In this document: in pieces, positions 11,131 to 22,206 of the stretch
Position numbering within the stretch: the stretch's first letter is position 1
Layout: each line of letters opens with the position of its first letter
NCBI GenBank assembly: GCA_019614645.1
Contig: JABWDB010000046.1
Span: forward strand, 1,812,001-1,876,000
DNA from: Stratiolaelaps scimitus
Taxonomy: Eukaryota; Arthropoda; Arachnida; Mesostigmata; Laelapidae
DNA length: 64,000 nt
Direction of reading: 5' to 3'
The notes under the pieces: model-generated
The model's database searches: none
Told to the model about the DNA's origin: nothing
Seen by the model: only the letters and a program-made list of their open reading frames with translations
Made by a program: the position numbers and the translations under genes

Positions 11131-13270
11131 AATGGGGATATGGCGATATTGTATTTTATATATATATGTACATTGGCCTGAACGGCCATCCCACATTCAC
11201 TCAACTGTGTCCTGAGGTCTTCGGATAACGCGAACGTCGGCCACACGAGCCTTAATTGACCCATTGACTGATACGATACATCAGTGGCTGCAGCAGCAGC
11301 GGCAGTAGCAGTTGCAACAAAGCGCTCAGATTGAATTCAACAAGAGAGCAACACAAAGATAGAGACAATGACAATGACCGAATGAGCGTGGATGGCCAAG
11401 TTCATTATTTCGTCACTCAGTGTCTCGGTGGGTGTTATTATTCTGCAAAAAGCTGAATGTCACGGGGACCGGTGATGGTCGGTAGCTCAAGGCAAGCCAA
11501 GAGGAAAGTACAATGAGAGCTATGCTTTTCATTGTTTTTTTTTTACTTTGGAATCAATTATACGATGGGGGCCACTCCATTTGCGTCGTTCGTCCGTGAT
11601 GAATCTGACGAGGGAAGAGCTCGAGTGACAACATACAACTTTTGACCTTGAATGAAAGCTTCGTTTTCAAAGGGACTTGCCGATAACAACGGTTCGTGCC
11701 ATTTCGCAGATAACCTCTGCATTTGTCGCTAGCATGGCAGTATGCGTGCGTACACTCACACGTTTCCACGTTGTGGTGCGTTTCATTAGTTTAGATTATT
11801 ATCTTCTTTATTAATCGTTTGTGACAGCTGTAATTGCAGACACTATTCATGCTGTCTGTAAACTAGGGTACGTTTCTATAAAAACAAAGAGTCCAAAATC
11901 AACTCATTAGAACCTTAGTCGATTCGTCTTCCATGTAACGCAGCTGGTCCGCTCCGACACCGGGCACACAGAGAAATGCTGATACGAAAATACGTCCACC
12001 TAAGCGGGTTTCATGACAGAGAAACGAACGCTTACAGAACGCTGCAACAAATCGTGTGTCTTGCCTCTGTATCCCCCTGAGGTACTCGGAGTGTACGGGA
12101 ACATTCAAACTCCTCTCTATCTCTTAATACACTGAAATGAAGGTGCGTTCCTTGTAGGACGAGAGCTAGCCATTATGCCATGTGCAACGCCGCATGTCGT
12201 CACCTGAGAAAGTTTCAACTGCGCTCGCCTAATGTCACTGCAACCTGAGAGCCAGAAATGATGGCAGTTCGTCATCAACTTCCGTATGGCCCGGCTTTGA
12301 CATCATCAAGAGTGTATAGGGATACTCTGTCCACGACGGCTCACTAAGGAAAGAAGAGCGTTGTAACTTGCAATGTGAAAAAAAAATAATCATGATATCA
12401 TATTATACATACATCATGCTTTGCTCAAGAAAGTTCGGACAAGTTCACGAGAAGTGTTCCGAGAAGTGTGTGCGATTCTTTTTTCCAACGTATCACCGAC
12501 AACGTTCGAATACGCGATCCGCTTGTGGTGAACACTACAGTGGCATTTCGACGGGGTTAGCGGCAACTCCTCTTCGCCGTATTTCGCGAGCAGCAGGGTT
12601 TGGCGGGCGACACCGGCTCGAAAAGCTCATTTTATCGTAAGCGAGAATCGGCAACTTCCATGAAACGATGCTCTACTCATGCTCGACTATCGCCAAGGTG
12701 AACACCCAGGGCAGGCATTGCCGCTTGCCCCCTATGCATAATAATAGCTCTATTTGTGTATTATGTTAAATGACTACAATAGGATCATGTTATTGTGACT
12801 TTCGAGCTATCACTAACAGTATCGAAGCGATACGATGATGCTCCGCTGCTGCCGAGAATAGCTCGCTGTTTTCGAGTGGCAGCTTGTCCAGCTGCGAAAA
12901 CAGTGCACAATTCGCACCTGCTGTACTCATTCTTTTCGCCTGGTAGCTGGCCACCCCGATCCATTTGTACTAATTGAGACGATGGAGAGAGAGAGAGATA
13001 ATGGAAGATGCGCAACGTACACAACTCCATATACTATTATAGTTAGGACAGCTGTCCCTTCCTCTCGACTCGCGCAGCCAGTGATCTGTGGGCTCGCCAG
13101 TCTCACTTGCCAGTCAGTAACAACGCTACGACTGGCGGACGACGATGATAACGATGCTGGAGCTCAGGCTCCTACGCGGATGTTTTGGGTTGGTCCGAAC
13201 GCTTCACTGTTTTCCACTGCCCCGCAAGCATGACTCGTATAGCACTTTGTGCCTTATACGAATATACATA

Positions 13271-13274
<4 letters not shown>
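11131..13274. other. gene-poor stretch
   Basis: No supported exon in about 2.1 kb. Contains a CAG/CAA-rich patch at 11287-11325, an 11-base T run near 11534-11544 and a short GAGA tract at 12984-13000. Confidence 0.4.

Positions 13275-13275
<1 letters not shown>

Positions 13276-13308
<33 letters not shown>
13276..13308. repeat. (TA)n microsatellite
   Basis: Uninterrupted TA repeat of about 33 bases. Confidence 0.95.
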
Positions 13309-13310
<2 letters not shown>

Positions 13311-13599
13311 TAGGGCTATTTGCTATATCGTTAATTCTTCCTATAGCTGGCTGCTTCCTACACCTGCATACACTCTCTGTAAAGCCATCACAAACATGCG
13401 TAAACACTGCTTTCTTCAATGACATCCTGCCATGACTTCATTATTTACACTTCGTGCATATGCATACAGAATTAAGTCCAAACTGCCCAACAACTTGAAC
13501 GACCACAACGACGTAAACGGCTAGAGACGCGAGTCAATAAGGACGCTTCCATCGGAACTTCCATGTTTGTCCATCTGTGTGACCACTGTGGCCATTGGC

Positions 13600-14690
13600 T
13601 CATCCCGCATCCGTGAGCTTCGTCTCGGACGGTTGGGAGCGGCTATGGTCAAGGGGGTATGTTTCATACCCGCTCAACCACGGCTGCGGGACTCACATCT
13701 CTACGTGAGTCGTTCGTGTGGCCGACGACGAGGGCGAATGGCGCCCACATCTCCGACGATCTGTCAGGTGTCTTTCCATGCTGCTTAGTGTAGCAAGCAG
13801 ATCTCGCCGCCGGCCGTGTGACTTCTTCGTCGGTCATTCTGCTGAGGCACACGGAAGCTTCGTGAAGCTCGGTGAAGGGAGCCCTGACGGGTGTCTCTCT
13901 GCCAGTCTGCACGGCTTGGGTGAGCCGTATCTCATTTCGTGGAGACATCCTGCGGAAGCGAGCTCGCGATGCACAGCCACTCCGCCTTCGGGTGCATCCC
14001 GCGCCGCCACCCTACACACAGACAGACAGACAGCTTCTGCACGCGAACTCATTGCTAGACGTTCGGGCGTTCACGAGGTCCGGGATGTCGTGTGCCGTTT
14101 AGTCGCTGAGATCCAGGATGTGATGTTTGCGAGCGACCTCTCACGACGAGCTACAGTAACAAACGAACGCGCAACGCGGCCAGAACGATCTGAGCGAGAC
14201 AGTGACTACGATGGATGTCTGTGTGTGTGTGGTCTGTGTGACGTTGACATCTCTCGGTTTGTCGGTCGACACGGGAGTGGCATACACGCCAGAGGAGAAG
14301 TCCCCTGTGCGGTGAGAGCCGACCGGAAACTGCCGGGTGGAAGAGGTCTAGCAGTAATAGCGGCAAAGGAGACGACGGGTCGCAGATACCGGGTGCGGCG
14401 GTACCCTTCGGTTCGCTGTGTCAAAGACGGAAGAGCAAGCAAACGACAGACAGACCAGAGAGAGAGCGAGAGAGGATTGAGAGAGAAAGAGAGGGAACGC
14501 TTGATTCGTCCATGTTTCGCAGCAGTTGCCAGCCGGCGAGTACCCGGCCGGACCCCTAGCTCGCTCGCAGTCACTCGGTTGGTTTGCCTGTACGCTTGCT
14601 TGACTGGATTCGTCATCCAGGCTGTGCTGCTAGATGACGCGGGACACGGGCCGCGCGATAAGTGTCCCCTACGAACGTAGTTAGCATACT
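13600..14690. promoter_or_regulatory. 1.1-kb GC/CpG-rich block with GAGA tract and long open frames
   Basis: The plus strand is open for 320 codons (13718-14680), the longest frame in the window, but it begins at GTG. The first in-frame Met is about 20 codons in, and the translation is arginine-rich with no signal peptide, membrane span or domain I know. The minus strand is open for 163 codons over 14206-14697. Simple-sequence patches run through it: GACAGACAGACAG at 14020-14033, GTGTGTGTGTG at 14220-14231 and GAGAGAG at 14457-14498. GAGA tracts are typical of arthropod promoters. I favour a promoter or 5' untranslated region over a coding gene. Confidence 0.3.
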
Positions 14691-15060
14691 GTGCCACTCA
14701 ACAGGCATCAGCTACACATGGATTGAGCGTTTAAGGCGGCTGGGTCACAGTTTCGTGGATTTGGACTCGATGAGACGCCTCGCAGTGAGCACTTCCGACC
14801 GTGTTCAATATACAGCACATTGAATGAACGAAATTCATTTACTCTAGCTATCGGCGAACTCCAGTGCGCGAAAGCGCCACCGTCCACTAAGGTGGTAAAT
14901 TCGCAGAATACGCCTGGTCGATATCGTTGAGTTCGCGAACTCCACGAACATGGCACGTGGCCTGCCAGTTTCGTTGTGATTGAAACAAAATGAAATCAAG
15001 CAAAACAAAACAATGTTAGGCTATACTTGCTGTGTATTCAGGACCGCCCAATTTGTACGG
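14691..15060. other. no gene seen
   Basis: No supported exon or repeat recognised. Confidence 0.4.
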
Positions 15061-15120
15061 GAAGATATAAAGGGTTTATTAAAGGAAGTGCAATTTTTTC
15101 AATGCTTAAGCTCTCTTATA
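15061..15120 (-). mobile_element. SINE family B tail, headless copy
   Basis: Nearly identical to the tail at 6928-6980 (shared landmarks GGTTTATTAAAGGA, CAATGCTTAAGC and TCTCTTATA), but with no tRNA-like head beyond 15120. A fragment. Confidence 0.6.
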
Positions 15121-15769
15121 TTGTAAGCCCTCTGGGGGTTTTGGTACAAAGGAAAAAACTCAAGCTTGCTAATCTTCGGGAAAACTGTTCTGATATCGAC
15201 ACCTCTACAGATCTGTATTGTGCAGATGCTTTTTCGAGGAAATGCTTCGGAAGCTTTTTTTTTGTGGCTACTCATGAAATTCAAGTATTGCCCCGATACT
15301 TGCTAGTGCCGCCTTGCTCGGTTGATTAGGAAAATCGTGTTTTAGAAAACTCAATTTCGGTTTTGAGGGATTTCTTTTTGGATTCCTTACTGTCCACGAC
15401 ACAATTGCAAAAATCTTGCCTCTTCTTCTGACAAAAGTTGCTTAACTACCAAACTAATCGATACGAAGCTATGTATATCTATCCAACCGGAAATCAGGTT
15501 GCAAAAATCGAATCCTTGTCCAGCAGAAACAGGAATAGCCTTAAGGCTGCAAAGAGTACATCTAATAATATACGTCACGAAACTTAGTTCTCACAGGTAA
15601 CAAAAAAACATATAGATGCATAATATCAGAGTGAGAAAGTGAACCCAAGATAGCGTTGTTTTCCAGAGATATCCTGTTGGGTGCATCACGTGGAAACCAA
15701 GATGGGGGTGCGGGAGAAGTGGATATGAGGCCCAGGACCACATTAGGACACTTCTCTCCTATGTAATGT
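15121..15769. other. no gene seen
   Basis: AT-rich sequence with no supported exon. It includes short T and A runs only. Confidence 0.4.
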
Positions 15770-15892
15770 AATAACACAGGACTTTTTTTTCAGCTGACTC
15801 TCAGCTGTTCCCCTATCTGACCCAGGCCTGATCTCTTAACCTTTTAGGTATTACTATGAGAACCTGTCGGGGCCACCAATAACACAGGACTT
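15770..15892 (-). mobile_element. SINE-like insertion bounded by perfect 15-bp direct repeats
   Basis: The 15-mer AATAACACAGGACTT occurs at 15770-15784 and again at 15878-15892, flanking a 93-bp insert. The insert begins (plus strand) with TTTTTT and then CAGCTGA-CTC-TCAGCTG. Read on the minus strand, the insert therefore ends in a 7-bp hairpin followed by an A tail that abuts the target duplication, as expected for retroposition by target-primed reverse transcription. No A- or B-box is evident, so the copy is either 5'-truncated or belongs to a headless family. Confidence 0.7.
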
Positions 15893-16155
15893 GTCCGGGC
15901 CCTCATAGTAATACCTAAAGGATAAAGTGCCGAGGTTAGGGGCAGCGCAATTTCTACTTTGGCACGCTTAAAGATTGGGAAGTGGGGGAGCCTTCTTGTT
16001 CTAGATATTCTATTGAGAATATATAAGAAAAGGTGTCCTTAGACGTATCTCATGTTCAGTGGCGGGTACAATTGTCGCTCACTTTTATAATTGACTACTA
16101 ATTTGTTAAGTGCTGAGGCCTGTCAGATCGGTGAGGAGCTGATGGTCAGCTCAAA
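15893..16155 (+). mobile_element. older, opposite-strand relative of the 15.8-kb insertion
   Basis: CTCATAGTAATACCTAAAGG at 15902-15921 matches the complement of 15841-15860 at 19 of 20 positions. The end (16110-16155: AGGCCTG, TCAGAT, then GAGCTGA-TGG-TCAGCTC followed by AAA) matches the 3' end of the neighbouring insert. About 190 bases between do not match, so this is a diverged or interrupted copy. Confidence 0.5.
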
Positions 16156-16899
16156 TAGTAAGCACATGACTTGTGCGGGCACATAGCGCAAAACGCCCAT
16201 GCTACTCGATGATTAAACGATACCCAGTGGATGGTGAAATGACAGTGGCAGCATGGCCTGCGTGAGTAATGTGCACCTCTTTGCAGTTGTGCAGTTGCTA
16301 TGGAGCAGTAGAAAGGTCAACGATTTGCGAGCTCCACGGTGATCTCCCAAAGTCGTGCTTTGTTGGGGCGTGGTCCACATAGCCCCCGGGCACAGAACAC
16401 ATGTGTCCAGCATGAGGAGACGCCAGCAAAAAATTTGACGTGGCGATGAATATAGTAGCACCTGCTTCTGGTAGGAAAAATCCTTCGATCGATACTGCGA
16501 GCACTCCACCCTGACTGGCGTCTGAAGCAGGATCGACACGGCACGTTGCCCGTCGCCGAAAAGCTGAAAGCTAGGCACGGAATAACGGTTGTTTTGATAA
16601 GCATTTGTGTGTATATGCGTGTGTGTTTGTGTGTGTTTTCGTGCATCTTAAACATTTCTAAATATTTCCAGCTTTCCAACGAAATTCCTGCCTTCCCTTT
16701 TCCTCGAGGATTTGATCCGTTTCGAAATGAATCTTAGCACGAGCTCTAAATAATCGTACTAGGAAACTTTGCACTGTCGTAAAAATGCTTCCAAAGTCGA
16801 GACTCCTCGCTGGTTCCGGCCAATTGCTCAGTGGTCCGCCAAGTCATCATAATATAAAGAGCGGCTCCTGTCTGACACTGAGTCATCTGAACTCGAGCG
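16156..16899. other. no gene seen
   Basis: No supported exon. Short (GT)n-like patch at 16613-16640. Confidence 0.4.
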
Positions 16900-18030
16900 G
16901 AAGTCATTACAAAGTGCGGCCTTGCGCCGTCCGCTCTCTGTGTGTCGGCCAACTCGCCAGTCGGGCTTGGCGTGTGCGTCTTCAGCTTTTGTGTGCACTG
17001 CGCTATGCCATACCGTGCGTGGCGGTCTTCTCCTGCGGGGGTCACGCAATGAACGCGAGTCATACCGCCACCATTCGTGGCCCAACTACCAAGCCGCCGC
17101 AGTGGAACTCATGATACGAACATGGTACGTTTGATGAAGGACGCCTGCTGGTGAACGGTGCCAACTGCCAAATCATCACGGTGTCTGGCGGAGTAGGGTT
17201 GCATAGGGCGATATTGCGGATGGAGGGTTGGCGGTTACCGTCGGACGGCTCAACATCAGCACCTCAATCCACCACCATCATCCAGTAAACGAAGCACGGG
17301 CACACACACACACGTACAGCACACTCGCCCGTATAAATGCACACACATCACAGGTTGTGCGAAGGTTGGCGTCTTCGAAGGACGTCCGGTCGGTAGCTGG
17401 GCGCGCCCTCGGCCCCGTCGCCGCCGTCGTGTAGCCTGTCACAGCACAATGTTAACGAAATGCACCGGCGAAGAGGACGGCGCAGACAGAGAGGAGACGT
17501 GAACGGCGAGAGGGAGCGAGCGAGAGCTAGTTTGTGCCTTCGTTCGTCAGACTCGTGGTTATTCCAGGTGGTTGGCGGTGGTGTTCCAAAACGGAAGTTT
17601 CCACATAGACACAGCTACAGCTACTCCGGAAGTGGTCACAGGCTGGGCACCTGCCAGCACCCGGCTTGCGCCTCCCTGACCACGACCGACCGTGACAACA
17701 TCGCCGCTGTCTTGTCCCGGTTCTCCTTCTCATCTGAAGTTGGGAACCGACAAGCGCAGAGGCAGAGAGGGCAGAGAAAGAGAGACAGACAGGGTACGTA
17801 CATGGCAACGCGCACTGTAATACAACAAAGCAGCATTCCGACAGCAGTCCGTAAAGGGTCCGTATGCATCCGCCCGCCGCCTCTGCTTGCAGTTGTATGC
17901 CAGCAGTGGCTATTGGACGCGGTGACACGCGAATCCACCGGGTGGATTGCAACTGGCCAGCGGTATCTTCGTCATGGTGGTGTCCCACTGCGATATCTGA
18001 TTTGCTCTCTACCCTATAGAGCCGAATAGG
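16900..18030. promoter_or_regulatory. GC-rich block, open on both strands
   Basis: Holds CACACACACAC at 17302-17313, GAGAGGGAGCGAGCGAGAG near 17508-17526 and a GCCCTCGGCCCCGTCGCCGCC core at 17405-17425. Frames of 189 codons (plus, 17460-18029) and 181 codons (minus, 17527-18072) overlap. Neither has a recognisable domain. It is a candidate regulatory region. Confidence 0.25.
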
Positions 18031-20237
18031 CATAGGGGTACTGTGGTCAGTGCCAAATGGACGTTGGCACATCGTTACGCAGAATCAGAGGATTGCATGG
18101 GGACATACATCCAAAGAGAAAGGGGACTTGATATCTTCGTGCGTTCGTCCCTTGTCCTCTTCCCCAGATTGATGCAGGAGATGGTACGACAATGTATACG
18201 GGGTAAGAAAGCGAAGAGAAAAAAAGGCGTTCCTGAGGTGGTGGTGGTGGTTTAATACAGGACGAGTGCAGGAGGACGAGGAGGAGGACAACGCCGACGC
18301 ATGAAGCACCGGCAGTATCCTGCGTGGGTCTCCCCCGCTTGACTCCTCTGACGGTTCTGCCACGGGCGAGTGTCATGGCGAGCAGTACAGGAATACAAGC
18401 CGACAGACGTCTAGACGAAACGGACTCGAGCGAGGGGATAACGGGTGGAAGAGCCTGTCGTAGGAGGATGACGAAGCTAGATGATTATTATTATTATTAT
18501 AATACAAAAAAAGTGCCATACACAGCCGCCGTCGAATAAGATGCTGAAGAGCATTTTTGAATTTCACTAGAAAAAGCAGCTAGCCGAGTATCGAGCAACA
18601 GCATCGTTGGGCCTCACCGTATTGCGTTCGCGTCGTTGCTACACGTGTCCTACCTAGTGTTCTATCTACCACTGTTTCGCCTGGCCTCCGTTTCGCGGTG
18701 GGCGACGCGGCAGCGGCTAGCCCCCCAGATTCAGAAAAGCCCTCGGCTCGTCTGCGAGAACAAGAAGCCCACAGACACACGCGTGCACACTCCTATTTTG
18801 TTTCCGCCGTTGGCAGCGCGTTGGATCGAGACGGGGCGGGCCATCTCCTCTTCTCACGCACCAGCAGCTGAGGAGGACACAGAGCAGGAGAACGGTGGAG
18901 CGGACGATGCCTCGATGTAAAAGGGAAGATGGGTTGTTTCTAGTGTCTATGGCGACATGAGTGATAGATCGTCACATGCGTGAGCTGTCCGTGTTCCTGT
19001 GAGCTGTCTAACTAGTGAGCGAACGGGGAATTGTGTACGAGGTGATCGAACCAACAGAAGTCGATCAGAAGCGTTTTACGTCGCTGTCAAAAATTTATGT
19101 ATAAAGTGGGGGGGGGCTGCCGCATAAAGTGCGACCTACATATCTGTGCCCCGTAGAAATGTGAGCAAGCTTTGTTTTCGGTTAGGTGCAACCTGGCATC
19201 GATTTTGATCAGTTCGCAATCAAGTAACACAGCAATAGCCGTTGATATGAGATGGGCGCTTCGCGATGATATACCATTGTTGACGAAAGACACATGCAGC
19301 AGAACATTTTCGGAAACGCTTGTCACCATGTTATCACTACCGGTGATGTCTGCATGCGATATGCTGTGTACAAGATTTAAAAAACACGTCACATTATCCC
19401 TTCAAAGGGCGGGCCTGAATGATGCAGAATTCCTTTGCTGATCTAATACATATAATATAAAAATCGTTTTTTTTTATTCATATATAGTCCGCACATTCTT
19501 AATGACTATTATTGTTCGTATCAATTCTCGAGCACAATCACGGTCGGCCAACCCGCTATACAGCCGACTGGCGGAAAGTAACTCGTTTTCATTTTCGTAT
19601 TGCTAAGTAATTTATTAACGCTTGGCAAGCATGTTAATCAATCAGCAAACACCTTACAAAGTTTCATCCTTCGGGCCAAGGCCGAAGTGTCTGTGAATTG
19701 CTTTTGCGTACGCGCACCCATCCGAAGTTTCTGCTCCGCTGCGAAGACAGAAGAGACGAATGAAGTCGACCGCGAGGTAGGAACCTCGCCACTCGCGATG
19801 TGGGAGATGTCAGCGCCTGCCGACTCTGAACATGGCCATTCCTGATACAACAGGCCAATCGTACAGCGTTGCCAGCTGTTGTCTGCTGCGTGCCGCTGCG
19901 CCCTTCGCAGACGGCGTGAGGCGGACGGGCGCAGGCTGTTGCTACGACTCTCGAAGACAACAGCTTTTGCGAGAAGTCCTATTCCCCTTGACAGGAACAA
20001 GGAAAACGAGTTTAAACGCTTAGTCGTTGTTAACCCCGGGCCCCCTCGCGCTCTTCACTTGGAGGAGACGAAGAAGAACTGTTGAAGTAAACACGCTTTG
20101 TGGGGCTTAGCACTCAGCGAATTCTAGGGCAGAGAAAGAGACACAGAGAGAGAGAATAATTAACACATTGTAAAAATCAAACTTTGCTGTCTCTACAACA
20201 TAAACATCGTGCCATCAATGTTTCACATTACGACTTG
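18031..20237. other. no supported gene
   Basis: Mixed sequence with an (ATT)n tract at 18484-18502. A frame of 81 codons on the plus strand (19600-19845) overlaps frames of 98-120 codons on the minus strand (19638-20000) with no recognisable domain. A moderately GC-rich patch lies at 18600-18920. I cannot support an exon. Confidence 0.3.
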
Positions 20238-20279
20238 TTGAGCACCGTTGTTGTTGTCGTTGTTGTTGTTGTTGCTGTT
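20238..20279. repeat. (GTT)n microsatellite
   Basis: Trinucleotide repeat, TTGTTG with a few interruptions; the plus-strand translation is a valine run. Confidence 0.85.
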
Positions 20280-21059
20280 GACTGGTTTAAGTTATTACTG
20301 AATACTTTATTTCTAACTCCGAACAGCAACAATTCGTTGGATTGGTACCGGATGCCTATCAAGGCTATTCGCCTCATCCTTAATCGTCCTTAGCTCTATA
20401 TTCGCTTCGTCAGTTTCAAAAGATGCTTCATATATATTCCAATGTAAATGCATAAATATATATATATTTATGACCGCCATAGTTAAACACCCTTTTGCGC
20501 GGCCTACTCGAGTTGTGGAACAGTGACATGCTTAATAAGCCATCAACATGGCATCCGCTCGTAAAGTATTTGTGATCGCAATAAAGTTCGCGCTCAATGC
20601 TAACGGCTATTTTCGCCGCTTCGCGTACCGAATTTTCCAAGCGTATAGATTCTCTCTCAGCAAAGGGAATTTTGATAGACTTGAGCGTCTCGATATCCTT
20701 CGATAATATAATATAAAGCTATCTGTTTCAATGGCTTTGTTTAGCTCAACGCGAGGCAATATTCTCGCTGGGAGATACGCGGTTGGGGCCCGTGGTTATG
20801 ACATTCGACCTCTCGTTGATCCTAGAGTGAAGCCCCATTGCCAATCTCTCCTGAGCAATTCCCTTGTCCCGTAGGTGCGTGTGTATGCGTGTCGATCTGT
20901 ATTGGATATATGAATATTTCCAGCCAAAAAGTAAACCACTGACGTTACTCTAATGCTCTACCGTTGCACCTTTCGCGGTGTCACCTGAAAACGCAACGAA
21001 CTAGATACGTTTTGAAGCCGCGGAAGGATGTTCAAAACGGCAATCGTTGCCTCGACCTG
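20280..21059. other. no gene seen
   Basis: AT-rich sequence with a short (TA)n at 20456-20470 and no supported exon. Confidence 0.4.
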
Positions 21060-21520
21060 CTGAACATCGTTCCCCATCGCTTACAACCCTTCGACCGCCA
21101 TCAACGGCGATCCTCACGCTGCGACTGCTGTGGCACCATGTGTTGTTGTTGTCGTCGTTGTTGCTGCTACTGTTATTGTTGTTGTTGTTATTCCTGTCGT
21201 TTGGCCGGCACCAGTTTTATCTAAAAGGACATAGTGTTGCTCCTCGCATCTTTTGTGTCGATTTGATCCTCGGGCTCGGCCACCGCCGCCGCCGCTGTGG
21301 CTCTTGCCCTTATCATCGACACTCACTTACGGCGGGGCTGGCTGCTCGTCGGCAGAATGCCACCCGTTTCAGCTCACTCGCGAGTTCGTGTGTCCCCCGA
21401 TGTTAGTCGATTCTGCTCACAACGGCCGAACGGCGCAGGCAGCAGATGCCGACAGCAACAACAAGCAGCAGCTGCAGAAGCAGTACGTCGTCCACCCATC
21501 CACTCACCCCCTGGCATTTT
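21060..21520. promoter_or_regulatory. GC-rich block with trinucleotide runs
   Basis: Contains TGTTGTTGTTGTCG-type runs (21140-21195), a GCCACCGCCGCCGCCGC run near 21280-21297 and a CAGCAGCTGCAGAAGCAG patch near 21465-21482. Open frames of 119 and 164 codons on the plus strand reflect the composition. Between 21521 and 22021 there is a G run at 21757-21776 and no supported exon. Confidence 0.25.
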
Positions 21521-22021
21521 GACTGTCTTTTCATTTGTCAGTTATAGTGCCTCTAGTCGTGGAGAATTTCATTTTACTATTTGTTCCCCATGCGAAGACT
21601 CCCCCACCCCAGGCAGCGCTAACAGCGACAGCAGCGACGGCGACAGCAGCAGCAAATTCTTCTCCCATCCTTGCTTTCCACTGCGCCAAATGCAACTTCG
21701 CAAATGTGTGACATGTGTTTTTTTCCTTTATTGCCTCGCTATTGTTGTTCGCTTTGGGGGAAGGGGGGGGGGGGGTAGCGATGGTGGATGATGTTGTTGT
21801 TTGTACCCCCCAACACAAACCTCTCGTGTCGAGGCGCAATTGTTCTGTTGCGAGTTTTTCGGCTGCTGCCCGCTCTGCCTCCGCTGTTGCAATCGCTGTT
21901 GCCGTTATTACAACTCAACGCCATGACACTATCATATTATTGTATGTACTGTTGCTTAGTGCGCTCGGGTACGTCTATCTGGCAATCGGAGGAGTGCGAC
22001 ATGTTGGTGTATACCTGAGGG

Positions 22022-22206
22022 TTTTTTCGGGCTGAGTCTCAGCCAACATTTAACGTCCACGGTGCCGCTGCTTTTTAGCATTGGTTCGTAAGACGGATCC
22101 CTTTAAATGCAGATGGGCAATGGCGGGGATCGAACCCGCGCACCTACGCCCGTCTCCTCCGATTGCAAGACGCAGACGAGTACACCGCCGCGCCACCGAG
22201 CTCGAC
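22022..22206 (-). mobile_element. tRNA-derived SINE, family A, full-length reference copy
   Basis: On the minus strand it opens GTCGAGCTCGGTGGCGCGG (A-box-like), has a perfect B-box GGGTTCGATCCCC (22124-22137), then a tail with GCATTTAAAGGGAT, CACCGTGGACGTTAAATG and the hairpin GGCTGA-GAC-TCAGCC, ending CGAAAAAA. A 9-bp match GGTGTATAC lies on both sides (22006-22014 and 22214-22222) and may be the target duplication, although seven bases separate it from the A tail. This is the best-preserved copy of the family in the window. Confidence 0.75.

Noticed and set aside
13718..14680. A protein-coding gene in the 320-codon frame
   Set aside because: It has a non-ATG start, no domain, Arg-rich simple-sequence patches and an overlapping long frame on the other strand.
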